Shown here: piece after piece, positions 1 to 7,814 of the stretch
Position numbering within the stretch: the stretch's first letter is position 1
Layout: each line of letters begins with the position of its first letter
Source of the DNA: Streptacidiphilus fuscans
GTDB lineage: Bacteria > Actinomycetota > Actinomycetes > Streptomycetales > Streptomycetaceae
Assembly: GCF_015690355.1 (NCBI RefSeq)
Contig: NZ_JADPRT010000005.1
Location: forward strand, 489,034-553,033
Length of the DNA: 64,000 nucleotides
Direction: 5' to 3'
The notes under the pieces: generated by a model
What the model was told of the DNA's origin: nothing
Databases searched by the model: none
Seen by the model: the letters and a program-made list of their open reading frames with translations, nothing else
Translations under genes and position numbers: made by a program

Positions 1-1257
1 GTTGCCGAGCTCGCTCATGGTGCCCATCAGTCCGGAGCCGATACCGGCCCGCTCCGGCGGGATCGAGGACATCACGGCCCCGCCCATCGCGGGCTGGGCG
101 CACGCGATGCCCGCGCCCATCAGCAGCAGGCCCAGCAGGATGCCCGGGTAGGAGCCGTTGTGCCCGAGGACCGCGATGGCCGCGAGTCCGCCGGCCATCA
201 GGGTGAGGCCGACCGCGATGGCGACGGGCGGGGCGAGCTTGGTGGTCAACCGCATGCCGAAGCCGGTCAGGTTCAGCAGCACCACGGTCAGCGCCATCGG
301 CGCGGTGCGCAGACCCGCCGAGAGCGGGCCGTAGCCGAGCACGAACTGCAGGTGCTGGGTCAGCAGGAAGAGCGAGCCGCCCATCCCGAAGGAGACCAGC
401 ACCCCGCCCGAGACCGCGCCGCGGAAGCGGGCGTTGCGGAAGAACGACATGTCCAGCAGCGGGTGCGGCGTGCGACGCTCCCACAGCACGAAGCCGGTCA
501 TCACGACGACGCAGATCGCCGCGGGCAGCAGGGTGCGGCCGGAGGTCCAGCCGTAGCCGGGGCCCTGGATGATCGCGTAGACGCCCGCGACCAGGCCGAC
601 GGTGCACAGCACCGCACCGAGCAGGTCGGGACGGTCGCCGAGCGGGTCCTTGGACTCGGGCACCAGCCGCGCCACGCCGATCAGCCCGAGCACGCAGACG
701 GGCAGGTTGACCAGGAAGACCGAGCCCCACCAGAAGTGCGCCAGCAGCAGCCCGCCGATGACGGGGCCGAGGGCGAAGCCCAGCGAGCCCACGCCCATCG
801 CGGCGGCCATGGCCTTGGGCAGCTCCTCCCCGTCGAAGGTGCGGACGACGATGGCGATGCTGGTGGCGAGCAGCATGCTGCCGCCGACGCCCATGGCCGC
901 GCGGGCGGCGATCAGCTCCCCGGCGGTCGAGGAGAGCGCCGCGCCCGCCGAACCGAGGCCGAAGAAGACCAGGCCGAGCAGCTGCGTCCGCTTGCGCCCG
1001 TACCGGTCGGCGAAGCCGCCCGCCGCGATCAGCAGACCCGCCTGGGCCAGCGAGTAGGCGCCGATGACCCACTGGGTCTGCGAGGTGGTCGCGCCCAGCT
1101 CCTTGGTCAGGGAGGGGATGGCGACGTTGAGGATGGTGTTGTCCAGAATGACCACGAGCTGGACCAGGCAGAGCACTGCCAGGATCACCCAGCGGTCCGG
1201 TCTGCGGTTTGCGGCCGCCCCCGCGGTCCCCACCTGTTCCGGTTGACTGACGGACAC
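1..1257 (-). CDS. MFS transporter, DHA2 (EmrB/QacA) family, 3' end off window
   Basis: Proton-driven multidrug efflux pump of the inner membrane, 14-TM DHA2 type. The visible part is 419 codons from a GTG start with an upstream GGGGTGGGG purine run. After a 20-residue polar head come TM1 with the DHA2 motif D (LDNTILNVAIPSL, residues 38-50), motif A (GGFADRYGRKR, about 80-90) and motif C (GFALGPVIGG, about 160-169), then further hydrophobic segments to the window edge. It stands alone on its strand and is preceded by two copies of a TetR-type operator at 1270-1302. The frame is open at the left edge, so it is truncated by the window and not by a stop. Substrate unknown. Confidence 0.93.
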   Translation of the reverse strand, partial: MSVSQPEQVGTAGAAANRRPDRWVILAVLCLVQLVVILDNTILNVAIPSLTKELGATTSQTQWVIGAYSLAQAGLLIAAGGFADRYGRKRTQLLGLVFFGLGSAGAALSSTAGELIAARAAMGVGGSMLLATSIAIVVRTFDGEELPKAMAAAMGVGSLGFALGPVIGGLLLAHFWWGSVFLVNLPVCVLGLIGVARLVPESKDPLGDRPDLLGAVLCTVGLVAGVYAIIQGPGYGWTSGRTLLPAAICVVVMTGFVLWERRTPHPLLDMSFFRNARFRGAVSGGVLVSFGMGGSLFLLTQHLQFVLGYGPLSAGLRTAPMALTVVLLNLTGFGMRLTTKLAPPVAIAVGLTLMAGGLAAIAVLGHNGSYPGILLGLLLMGAGIACAQPAMGGAVMSSIPPERAGIGSGLMGTMSELGN

Positions 1258-1269
1258 TGGCCCCACCCC

Positions 1270-1302
1270 TTCTACGGTGTACAAGACTTCTACACTGTAG
1301 AA
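1270..1302. promoter_or_regulatory. Doubled TetR-type operator in MFS promoter
   Basis: TTCTACACTGTAGAA at 1288-1302 is a perfect dyad with 6-bp arms and a 3-bp centre. TTCTACGGTGTACAA at 1270-1284 is a second, slightly degenerate copy exactly 18 bp away. They lie 13-45 bp upstream of the GTG start of the efflux gene. The pattern CTACNNTGTAG is common for TetR repressors of efflux pumps; no such regulator is next to it inside the window, so it probably lies beyond the left edge. Confidence 0.6.
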
Positions 1303-1379
1303 GAACGGGCGCAGCAAGCGCCACGGATTATTTCCCTTGTCGCGACTGCGGCTCTGACCTGCGCTTTTCTCCAGCCCGG

Positions 1380-1796
1380 CTAGCGGACCAGCAGCTCGAG
1401 CAAGCGCTCCGCCTCGGCCGCCGGGTCGGCGGAGAGGCCGCAGTGGACCGGACCCGGCTGGACCACGGTGCTGCGCGGCGCGGTCAGCCAGCGGAACCGG
1501 CGTCCCGGCTCCTCGTCCACGGCCTGCCCGGCCGCCGCTCCCCCGGCGCAGATCCCGGCCACCGCGTCCAGCGCCGCCCGCACGCCCGCGACGTCCGCGT
1601 CGGGGTCGAGCGCCAGCAGCCGCGCCTCGTCCAGGTGCACGGCCGCCCGCAGCACGCCCGCCTGGCGGCTGTAGACCAGCACCCCGGCGTTGATCTGCTC
1701 ACCGCGTTCGACCCGCGGGACCACCCGCACCAGCGCGTACTCGTAGACCAGCTTCTCGCCCAGCTCGGGGACCGTCCGCACGGTCGGGTACGTCAT
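1380..1796 (-). CDS. DUF3037 domain protein
   Basis: 138-residue cytoplasmic protein of the DUF3037 family, with the typical opening 'Y.YALVRVVPRVERGEQINAGVLVYS' pattern (residues about 17-45) followed by an acidic helical region. Function unknown. The ATG at 1794-1796 is chosen because it overlaps the TGA of the upstream kinase gene (TGATG) and has AAGGAG eight bases upstream; a GTG nine bases earlier has no room for a ribosome site. The stop-start overlap means translation is coupled to the HipA-like kinase, and pairs of this kind recur in actinobacteria and proteobacteria, so the two products probably act together. Nothing else in the protein hints at an activity. Confidence 0.85.
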   Translation of the reverse strand: MTYPTVRTVPELGEKLVYEYALVRVVPRVERGEQINAGVLVYSRQAGVLRAAVHLDEARLLALDPDADVAGVRAALDAVAGICAGGAAAGQAVDEEPGRRFRWLTAPRSTVVQPGPVHCGLSADPAAEAERLLELLVR

Positions 1797-2539
1797 CAGA
1801 ACCACTCCTTCGAGGCCCGCACCCGCGCCGTCAGCTGCGCGACGTACGCCGCGCGGACCTCGTCCGGGGAGGCGAAGCCGGGCTCGTCCGCCAGCCAGAC
1901 GTCAGGGACCAGGGCCAGGACCTCGGTCAGCAGCGCCTCGGTGACCTGCGGCGCGAGCGCGGCGTCAGCAGCGTCGAGGTCGGGGCCGAAGGTGCGCAGC
2001 ACGTGGTCCGAGGCGTCGTAGGGCTTCTGCGCGGAGGCTGCCGCGCGCGGCCAGTTGTGATGGAAGATCAGGCTGGCGCCGTGGTCGATCAGCCACAGCT
2101 CGCCACCCCAGCGCAGCAGGTTGGGGTTGCGCCAGGAGCGGTCCACGTTGCCGATCAGCGCGTCGAACCAGACCACGCGCCCGGCCAGGACCGGGTCCAC
2201 CGGGAACGCCAGCGGGTCGAAGCCGAGCGCGCCGCTCAGGTAGGCCATGCCGAGGTTGGTGCCGCCGGACCCCATGACCAGGTCCTGCACCTGCTGGTCC
2301 GGCTCGCCCACGGCGATCCTCGGGTCCACCTCCAGCCGCACCAGCTCGGGGACGCGGAATCCGAGCCGTCGGGCCAGCTCGCCCGCGACCACCTCCGCGA
2401 CCAGCGCCTTGCGCCCCTGTGCGGCCCCGACGAACTTGGCGACGAGGAGCGCCCCGCTCTCCCCCTCGACCAGGCCCGGCAGCGAGCCACCCTCCCTCAG
2501 CGGCGTCACATAACGATCCGCCGACACCTCACGCAACAT
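1796..2539 (-). CDS. HipA-like (HipA_2) protein kinase
   Basis: 247-residue kinase-fold protein of the HipA_2 family, shorter than classical HipA (about 440). A lysine in 'ALLVAKFVGAAQGRKAL' near residue 30 fits the ATP-binding lysine; 'NVDRSWRNPN' near 150 fits the catalytic Asp/Asn loop, and 'LWLIDHGASL' just after fits the metal-binding Asp. The N-terminal HipB-interaction region of true HipA is missing and there is no HipB-like gene. ATG at 2537-2539 is the first sensible start; the frame is open much further upstream but only as a shadow of the NADH dehydrogenase gene on the other strand. Coupled to the DUF3037 gene. Target unknown: a Ser/Thr kinase acting on a tRNA synthetase is one guess from HipA, not shown here. 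Confidence 0.8.
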   Translation of the reverse strand: MLREVSADRYVTPLREGGSLPGLVEGESGALLVAKFVGAAQGRKALVAEVVAGELARRLGFRVPELVRLEVDPRIAVGEPDQQVQDLVMGSGGTNLGMAYLSGALGFDPLAFPVDPVLAGRVVWFDALIGNVDRSWRNPNLLRWGGELWLIDHGASLIFHHNWPRAAASAQKPYDASDHVLRTFGPDLDAADAALAPQVTEALLTEVLALVPDVWLADEPGFASPDEVRAAYVAQLTARVRASKEWF

Positions 2540-2689
2540 GCGCCCCACCCTATCGAGACGCCCGCCCTTGCCTGTGCGCGCACGGTCGCGCCGGACGGAC
2601 GACCATTCCCCTCCGACCGGTGGCGGGCACTGCGGGTCCGTGCAAGTGTGGCCAGCAATGGTGACCTCGACCGTCAAGGGATGGGCACG

Positions 2690-4048
2690 ATGGAACGACC
2701 CAGGATCCTCGTGGTCGGCGGCGGCTTCGCCGGCGTCGAGTGCGCGCGACGGCTGGAGCGGCAGCTCGCGCCGATCGAGGCGGAGATCGCCCTGATCGCG
2801 CCGTTCAGCTACGAGCTCTACCTTCCGCTGCTGCCGCAGGTCGCGGCCGGGGTGCTCACCCCGCAGTCGGTCGCGGTCTCGCTGCGCCGGATGCTGCGCC
2901 GGACGCGGATCATCCCCGGCGGAGCGGTCGGCGTCGATCCCAAGGCCAAGATGGTGATCCTCCGCAAGATCACCGACGAACTGGCGGCCGAGCCCTACGA
3001 CTACCTGGTGCTGGCTCCCGGCAGCGTGACCCGCACCTTCGACATCCCGGGCCTGGTCGAGCACGCGCGCGGCATGAAGACGCTGGCCGAGGCCGCCTAC
3101 GTGCGCGACCACGTGATCTCGCAGCTGGACCTCGCCGACGCCGCCACCAGCCAGCAGGAGCGCATCTCCCGGCTGCAGTTCGTGGTGGTCGGCGGCGGCT
3201 ACGCGGGCACCGAGACGGCGGCCTGCCTGCAGCGGGTCACCGCCTCCGCGATCCGCCGCTACCCCAGGCTCAACCCGAACCTGATCAAGTGGCACCTGGT
3301 CGACATCGCCCCCAAGCTGATGCCCGAGCTCGGCGAGAAGCTGGGCGACGACGCGATGGAGATCCTGCGCAAGCGCGGCATCGAGATCTCGCTCGGCGTC
3401 TCGGTCGCCGAGGTCGGCGACGAGTCGGTCAAGCTGACCGACGGCCGGGTCATCCCGTCGCGGACGCTGATCTGGACGGCGGGCGTCGCGGCCAGCCCGC
3501 TGGTCAACACCCTGGACGCGGAGACGGTCCGCGGCCGGCTCGCGGTCACCGCGGAGATGCGGGTGCCGCAGTTCGAGAACATGTTCGCGCTCGGCGACGC
3601 CGCCGCCGTCCCCGACCTGGCCAAGGGCGACGGCGCGGTCTGCCCGCCCACCGCGCAGCACGCGCAGCGGCAGGGCAAGGTGGTGGCCGACAACGTCATC
3701 GCCCTGATCCGCGGCCACGAGATGAAGCCGTACTTCCACAAGGACCTCGGCCTGGTCGTCGACCTCGGCGGCGCGGACGCGGTGTCCAAGCCGCTCGGCA
3801 TCGAGATGCAGGGCATCGCGGCGCAGGGCGTGGCCCGCGGCTACCACCTGATGGCGCTGCGGACCAATGTGGCCAAGGTCCGCGTGATGACGAACTGGCT
3901 GCTCAACGCGACCGCGGGCGACGACTTCGTGCGCACCGGCTTCCAGTCCCGACGGCCCGCGCGGCTGCGGGACTTCGAGTACACGGACTCGTATCTGACC
4001 AAGGAGCAGATCCGCGACTACACGGCGGAGTTGGAGGCCAGGAAGTAG
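2690..4048 (+). CDS. NAD(P)/FAD-dependent oxidoreductase, type II NADH dehydrogenase family
   Basis: 452-residue flavoprotein of the NDH-2 family: oxidises NADH and passes electrons to menaquinone at the membrane face without pumping protons. The FAD-binding GGGFAG lies at residues 9-14, the NADH-binding GGGYAG near 167, and the C-terminal FAD contact 'ALGDAAAVPD' near 303. 'CPPTAQHAQRQGK' shortly after is the characteristic NDH-2 quinone-side segment. ATG at 2690 is preferred over the in-frame ATG at 2681 because AAGGG at 2676-2680 is nine bases upstream of the former and touches the latter. It is monocistronic, with a terminator hairpin at 4080-4119. Confidence 0.9.
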   Translation: MERPRILVVGGGFAGVECARRLERQLAPIEAEIALIAPFSYELYLPLLPQVAAGVLTPQSVAVSLRRMLRRTRIIPGGAVGVDPKAKMVILRKITDELAAEPYDYLVLAPGSVTRTFDIPGLVEHARGMKTLAEAAYVRDHVISQLDLADAATSQQERISRLQFVVVGGGYAGTETAACLQRVTASAIRRYPRLNPNLIKWHLVDIAPKLMPELGEKLGDDAMEILRKRGIEISLGVSVAEVGDESVKLTDGRVIPSRTLIWTAGVAASPLVNTLDAETVRGRLAVTAEMRVPQFENMFALGDAAAVPDLAKGDGAVCPPTAQHAQRQGKVVADNVIALIRGHEMKPYFHKDLGLVVDLGGADAVSKPLGIEMQGIAAQGVARGYHLMALRTNVAKVRVMTNWLLNATAGDDFVRTGFQSRRPARLRDFEYTDSYLTKEQIRDYTAELEARK

Positions 4049-4079
4049 GACGGCGAGTACGGCTTCTCCGGGGACTGAA

Positions 4080-4119
4080 CGCCCTGGGCGGCGGGTTGTG
4101 ACCTGCGCCGTCCAGGGCG
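4080..4119 (+). terminator. Terminator after NADH dehydrogenase gene
   Basis: CGCCCTGGGCGGCG (4080-4093) pairs with CGCCGTCCAGGGCG (4106-4119), with one G-U, across a 12-base loop. It starts 32 bases after the stop codon. No T-run follows, as is usual in streptomycetes. Confidence 0.6.
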
Positions 4120-4228
4120 CGCCTATTCTGGCATGGGCATGCAGTCATGTCACTCGTCCTGGCGCACTTCTGCGGCGACACGAACGGCGCTACCGGCGTG
4201 ACTGACAGAAGGTCATAACTTTGCCCGC

Positions 4229-5773
4229 ATGTCCGACAACTCGTCAGTTTCGCTGCCGTCGCCGTCGCTGCCGCACCCGTCCGCGCCCTCGCCCGCACTG
4301 CCCTCGCGCCGCCTGCTGCTCGGCTCGGCCGCGGGGGGCGCCCTGCTGAGCGCCGCCTCCCCGGTCCTCGCCGCGCCCGCGCTCGCTGTCGGACGCAAAC
4401 CCGCACCGAAGCACCCCGCCGCCAAGCCGGCTGCCAAGCCTGCCGCGAAGCGTCCCGCCGCCCACCCGGCCGTCCCCTCCGACGCGCAGGCCGCCGCGGC
4501 AATCAAGGCGGAGTACCTGCACGGCTGGAACGGCTACTGCGCCAAGGCGTGGGGCTACGACGAGCTCAAGCCGCTCAGCGGTGGCCACAACGACTTCTTC
4601 GCCCCCGGCCACACCTTCGGCCTGTCCATGGTCGAGGCCCTGGACACCCTCTACGTGATGGGCTGCGACGCGGAGTTGGCCCGCTCGCGCGCCTGGGTGG
4701 AGGCGCACCTGGACCCGGCCCAGGACGTCGACATGCACGTCTTCGAGGCGGTCATCCGCGTGGTCGGCGGTCTGTTGGCGGGTCATCTGGCCACCCGCAG
4801 CAAGGCGTTGCTGACCCGGGCGCGCGAGTTCGCGGACCGGCTGCTGCCCGCCTTCACCTCCTCGCCGACGGGCATCCCCTACACCCACGTCAACCTGCGC
4901 ACGGGGCAGGTGCAGGGCCGCGAGGTGCCGCTCGCCGAGGCGGGCACCAACATGATGGAGTTCGGCCTGCTCTCCCGGCTGGTCGGCGACTCGCGCTACT
5001 ACGACGCCTCGCTGCGCGCCTACCGCGCCGTGCTCGCCCGCCGCAGCGCGCTCGACCTGCTCGGCACCACCATCGACGCGGAGAGCGGCCGTTGGCTGGA
5101 CCACACCTCGATCGCGCCCAACCCGCCCGCCGACTCCTTCAGCGAATACCTGTGGGGCGGCGGCAAGTTGCTGAACGACGCCCAACTGACGCAGTGGTAC
5201 CGGATGTTGACCCAGGCGGTGCAGACGCACCAGAGCGACGTGCGCGGCGGACTGCCCTGGTACCACCCGGTCGACGCCACCACGGGCGCCCGGACCGGAG
5301 GCACGGTCCAGTCCGAACTCGCGTCGTTCTACGCGGGGTTGCTGGGCAAGGGCGGCGACCTGGCACGCGGCGCGGCCTACTTCCGCTCCTGGACCGCCGT
5401 CCTGGAGCGTCACCCGGTGCTGCCGGAGACGATCGACTACGCGACGTTCGGCGTCGTCGACTGCGGCGCCCAACTGCGGCCCGAGTACGCCAACTCCGCG
5501 TTCGACCTGTGGCGGCTCACGGGTGACGCCTCCTACAAGGCCGCGGCCTGGCGGTGGTTCGAGAACATGCGCAGCAACCACCGCGTCGCGGGCGGCTACA
5601 CCGTGATCGACGACATGCGTCCCACCCGTCCGGTGCTGGGCGATCTGACGCCGGGTTACTGGTTCGCGGAGAACCTCAAGTACCTGTGGCTGATGTTCTC
5701 CGGCACGCCGCGCTTCGACTACCGCGCCGGCATCCTGTCCACCGAGGGGAAGATCCTGGCCGGGGTGCGCTGA
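4229..5773 (+). CDS. Tat-exported glycoside hydrolase family 47 (alpha-mannosidase)
   Basis: 514 residues. Family 47 enzymes remove alpha-1,2-linked mannose with inversion, using calcium. After a serine- and proline-rich head comes a twin-arginine signal (SRRLLLGSAAGGALL, residues about 26-40) and an Ala/Lys/Pro linker ending near 90. The catalytic (alpha/alpha)7 barrel follows: 'GHTFGLSMVEALDTLYVMG' near 125, 'FEAVIRVVGGLL' near 172, 'ADSFSEYLWGGGKL' near 300 with a conserved Glu, 'PEYANSAFDLWRLTGD' near 420 and 'LKYLWLMFSG' near 485. The ATG is the first in frame; its ribosome site is poor (AAGG 18 bases away). Probably acts outside the cell on fungal or other mannans. GH47 is mostly eukaryotic, with scattered bacterial members. 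Confidence 0.88.
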   Translation: MSDNSSVSLPSPSLPHPSAPSPALPSRRLLLGSAAGGALLSAASPVLAAPALAVGRKPAPKHPAAKPAAKPAAKRPAAHPAVPSDAQAAAAIKAEYLHGWNGYCAKAWGYDELKPLSGGHNDFFAPGHTFGLSMVEALDTLYVMGCDAELARSRAWVEAHLDPAQDVDMHVFEAVIRVVGGLLAGHLATRSKALLTRAREFADRLLPAFTSSPTGIPYTHVNLRTGQVQGREVPLAEAGTNMMEFGLLSRLVGDSRYYDASLRAYRAVLARRSALDLLGTTIDAESGRWLDHTSIAPNPPADSFSEYLWGGGKLLNDAQLTQWYRMLTQAVQTHQSDVRGGLPWYHPVDATTGARTGGTVQSELASFYAGLLGKGGDLARGAAYFRSWTAVLERHPVLPETIDYATFGVVDCGAQLRPEYANSAFDLWRLTGDASYKAAAWRWFENMRSNHRVAGGYTVIDDMRPTRPVLGDLTPGYWFAENLKYLWLMFSGTPRFDYRAGILSTEGKILAGVR

Positions 5774-5795
5774 GACGGCTGCGGGTGGTCCCGGG

Positions 5796-6284
5796 TCAGC
5801 CGCCAGCGCGCTTCGAGCCCTCGGGCCAGACCCGGACCACCGCAACGCCCGCCGCCCGACTGCGCCGGACCACGTCCCCGGTGCCGCCGGGACCGGCGGG
5901 CGGCTCGCCGTCCCAGACCGCGACCAACGTGTCGGCACGGCTGAGCAGCACCTCGTTGGCCGCCTGGTACGCCTCCTCGGAGACCTGGGCGTAGGCGAGC
6001 TCGTGCACCTCCACGGCGGCGCGGACCAGCCGGTCGAAGGTCTCCGCCTGCTCGGGCCGAACCTTGTTCTCCCGGTAGTGCCGCGACGGCAGCACGACCA
6101 CCAACTTGCCCCCGGCGTCCACCAGTTCCTCGGCGAAAATCGTGTCGGCGCCCCTGGCCAGACAGGAGAGCCCGGTGAGCGGCCCCTGTTCGGCGAGGGA
6201 GGCCAGCAGCTTGCGCAGTTCGATCCGGACCAGCTCGGCGGTCCGCTCGGTCAGGTCCCTGTGCCCGGTCACCGCCAGCGTCAC
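5796..6284 (-). CDS. SLOG-domain (YspA/TRPM-like) nucleotide-binding protein
   Basis: 162-residue single-domain protein beginning 'VTLAVTGHRDLTERT', followed by 'GLSCLARGADTIFAEELVDAGGKLVVVLP' and 'LLSRADTLVAVWDGEPPAGPGGTGDVV'. This is the Rossmann-like SLOG fold, related to LOG, DprA and the TRPM sensor domain, which binds nucleotides or nucleotide-derived signals. The start is GTG at 6282-6284 (GGGGAG six bases upstream); another GTG directly before it is also possible. It is convergent with the GH47 gene and has no partner gene on its strand. No effector domain is attached, so its role is unknown. Confidence 0.72.
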   Translation of the reverse strand: MTLAVTGHRDLTERTAELVRIELRKLLASLAEQGPLTGLSCLARGADTIFAEELVDAGGKLVVVLPSRHYRENKVRPEQAETFDRLVRAAVEVHELAYAQVSEEAYQAANEVLLSRADTLVAVWDGEPPAGPGGTGDVVRRSRAAGVAVVRVWPEGSKRAGG

Positions 6285-6350
6285 CACAGTCTCCCCTTCG
6301 TCGATGCCGCCATCGGGGCCCTGCTCGCGCGGTCCGTGCTCCGTCCCTCC

Positions 6351-6393
6351 GACTCCCCCGTCGCCGCGACTCCCCCGTCGCCGCGACTCCTCC
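6351..6393. repeat. 17-bp tandem repeat, 2.5 copies
   Basis: GACTCCCCCGTCGCCGC occurs at 6351-6367 and again at 6368-6384, followed by a third partial copy (GACTCCTCC). It lies in the 216-bp gap upstream of the SLOG gene. I see no promoter-like structure in the repeat and no gene in the gap. Confidence 0.6.
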
Positions 6394-6500
6394 GGTCCGC
6401 CGCGGGCCCCCTCTTCACCTATGCCCGGCGCGTCCGGTGGGGATGCGGTTGGTTTCGGCCGTGCGGGAGCACGCCGGGGCTCAACGGCGCGAGGCGCGTC

Positions 6501-7154
6501 TCACCGGCCGGTGAGCCCTTGACGGTCGCGCAGGGTGGCGACGCCGTCGCCGTCGAGTTCGTCGCAGTAGGACGCGCGTCCGGCCATGGCCATGATGAGC
6601 GCCAGGGTCGTGCCGTACACCTCCGGCCCGTCCCCGGCGGCGAAGGGGCCGTCAGTGGCCCGCAGCCGCAGGCCGTCGGCGCGCTTCTTGGAGAGGGCGG
6701 GCAGGTCGGAGCCCCGGTAGTAGGTGGCCACGCTGGTCAGGGTGGCCACGGGGTAGTCACGCGTGAGGCCGAGCGGTCGGCGGATGTCCTCCCCGTGCAC
6801 GACGACTTCGGCGAGCATCGCCAGCTTCGGCAGCGGCGGCTTGGTCGTTCCCGTCATCGCCCGGCGGAACCGCGCGAGCGTCTCCTCCGGACTCGCGCCC
6901 AGCTGCTCCGCCAGCCGCACGGCCACCTGCCGGTCGAAGTCGAAGCGGCACCGGATCACCCCCACCATCCACCGCACCGGGTTGAGGCTGGCCCCCGCGG
7001 TCAGGTGTGCGAGCACCTCGCGGACGGTGAGGCCCTCGCAGAGCGACGCGGTGGCCCACTGCTCCTCGGTCAGCCCGGCCAGGTCGTCGGCCAGGGCGGC
7101 CCGCTCGGCGTGGATCAGCGACCAGATCTCGGTGGGCGGTGTCGGCTGGTTCAC
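6501..7154 (-). CDS. Maleylpyruvate isomerase family protein (MDMPI/DinB fold)
   Basis: 217-residue member of the mycothiol-dependent maleylpyruvate isomerase N-terminal family (DinB-like four-helix bundle). The diagnostic stretch 'WSLIHAERAALADDLAGLTEEQWATASLCEGLTVREVLAHLTAG' lies near residues 10-53, with the metal-type His in 'LAHLT' and a second His in 'VVHGEDIRRPLGL' near 135. The GTG start overlaps the stop of the upstream gene (GTGA), so the two are translationally coupled; a longer reading with an arginine-rich head is possible but has no ribosome site. Such proteins use mycothiol or a metal for thiol-dependent isomerase or transferase reactions; the substrate here is unknown. A second member lies at 10545-11180. 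Confidence 0.85.
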   Translation of the reverse strand: MNQPTPPTEIWSLIHAERAALADDLAGLTEEQWATASLCEGLTVREVLAHLTAGASLNPVRWMVGVIRCRFDFDRQVAVRLAEQLGASPEETLARFRRAMTGTTKPPLPKLAMLAEVVVHGEDIRRPLGLTRDYPVATLTSVATYYRGSDLPALSKKRADGLRLRATDGPFAAGDGPEVYGTTLALIMAMAGRASYCDELDGDGVATLRDRQGLTGR

Positions 7155-7627
7155 TCGGGGCTCTGGAGCTGCTCGAACCGCTCGAACATCGGCCGGGCGA
7201 GCCGGTGCAGGGACGACGGCTCGGCACCGACGTGCCACCACTGGCAGGTGCCCTTCCAGGTCATCCTGTTCCCCTCGGGGACGGGGACGTCGAACGCGAG
7301 TTGCAGCACCTCGTCAGCGTCCGGCGTCGCGTAGGTGGCCGAGGTGGCGAACGCGGCGCTCCAGGACCGCAGGCCCAGATACGCGTCGCAGAGCCAGTCG
7401 AGCGTGAGCGCGACGTTCTCGGTGGGACGGACCTCGGCGACGGGCAGGGCCCAGACGTCGTCGCCCTGGTGGTCGAGCAGGAGCACGTAGTCGTCGGCGT
7501 CGCCCGGGTGCACCAGGGCCACGACCTGGAACCGGGTGACGCCGTCGCGACGGGCGCGCTCGACCAACTGCTGCGTGGTAAGGAGGTCCGGCTCGCCGAG
7601 AGGCGACAGCTGCTCAGTCTGGTTCAC
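7151..7627 (-). CDS. Nudix-like protein without Nudix box
   Basis: 158 residues. The order 'FQVVALVHPGDADDYVLLLDHQGDDVWALPVAEV' then 'NVALTLDWLCDAYLGL' (residues about 32-82) follows the Nudix fold, in which a strand pair with 'VLL', then 'W.LP', leads into the Nudix helix. The catalytic signature GX5EX7REUXEEXGU is absent: the helix has no Arg-Glu or Glu-Glu pair. If the fold is right, it has lost pyrophosphatase chemistry and may be a binding protein. The GTG start has no clear ribosome site. It overlaps the MDMPI gene by four bases (GTGA) and shares its transcript. Family assignment is an inference from pattern only. Confidence 0.5.
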   Translation of the reverse strand: MNQTEQLSPLGEPDLLTTQQLVERARRDGVTRFQVVALVHPGDADDYVLLLDHQGDDVWALPVAEVRPTENVALTLDWLCDAYLGLRSWSAAFATSATYATPDADEVLQLAFDVPVPEGNRMTWKGTCQWWHVGAEPSSLHRLARPMFERFEQLQSPE

Positions 7628-7720
7628 AGGTCAAGGATGCCAACCGGGGTTGTCGCCCGCGGACCCGGCTCCGCCAAACGGACCGCCTCCCATCTCCACA
7701 TTCGGCACATTCGGGTCATT

Positions 7721-7749
7721 CATGGACGCAACCCAGCGTGGCGTCCATG
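7721..7749. promoter_or_regulatory. Inverted repeat upstream of deacetylase
   Basis: CATGGACGC (7721-7729) and GCGTCCATG (7741-7749) form a perfect 9-bp dyad, flanked by GTCATT and AATGAC which could extend it. Just upstream, CACATTCGG is repeated in tandem (about 7697-7713). The dyad is 66 bp before the lipoprotein start and could be an operator or an mRNA hairpin. Confidence 0.4.
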
Positions 7750-7814
7750 GCGGTGGGAATGACCACATGATCGGACAGCAGCGGACAGCAGCAGTACGCA
7801 GACAGGAGGCCCGC

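Noticed and set aside
160..1383. Long open frame on the plus strand rich in Arg, Gln, His and Asp
   Set aside because: It is opposite the efflux gene; composition is that of a high-GC shadow, and the minus strand gives a clean MFS protein with all motifs.
1796..3847. 683-residue reading of the HipA-like gene
   Set aside because: The upstream two thirds are antisense to the NADH dehydrogenase and show no domain; the ATG at 2539 opens the kinase fold.
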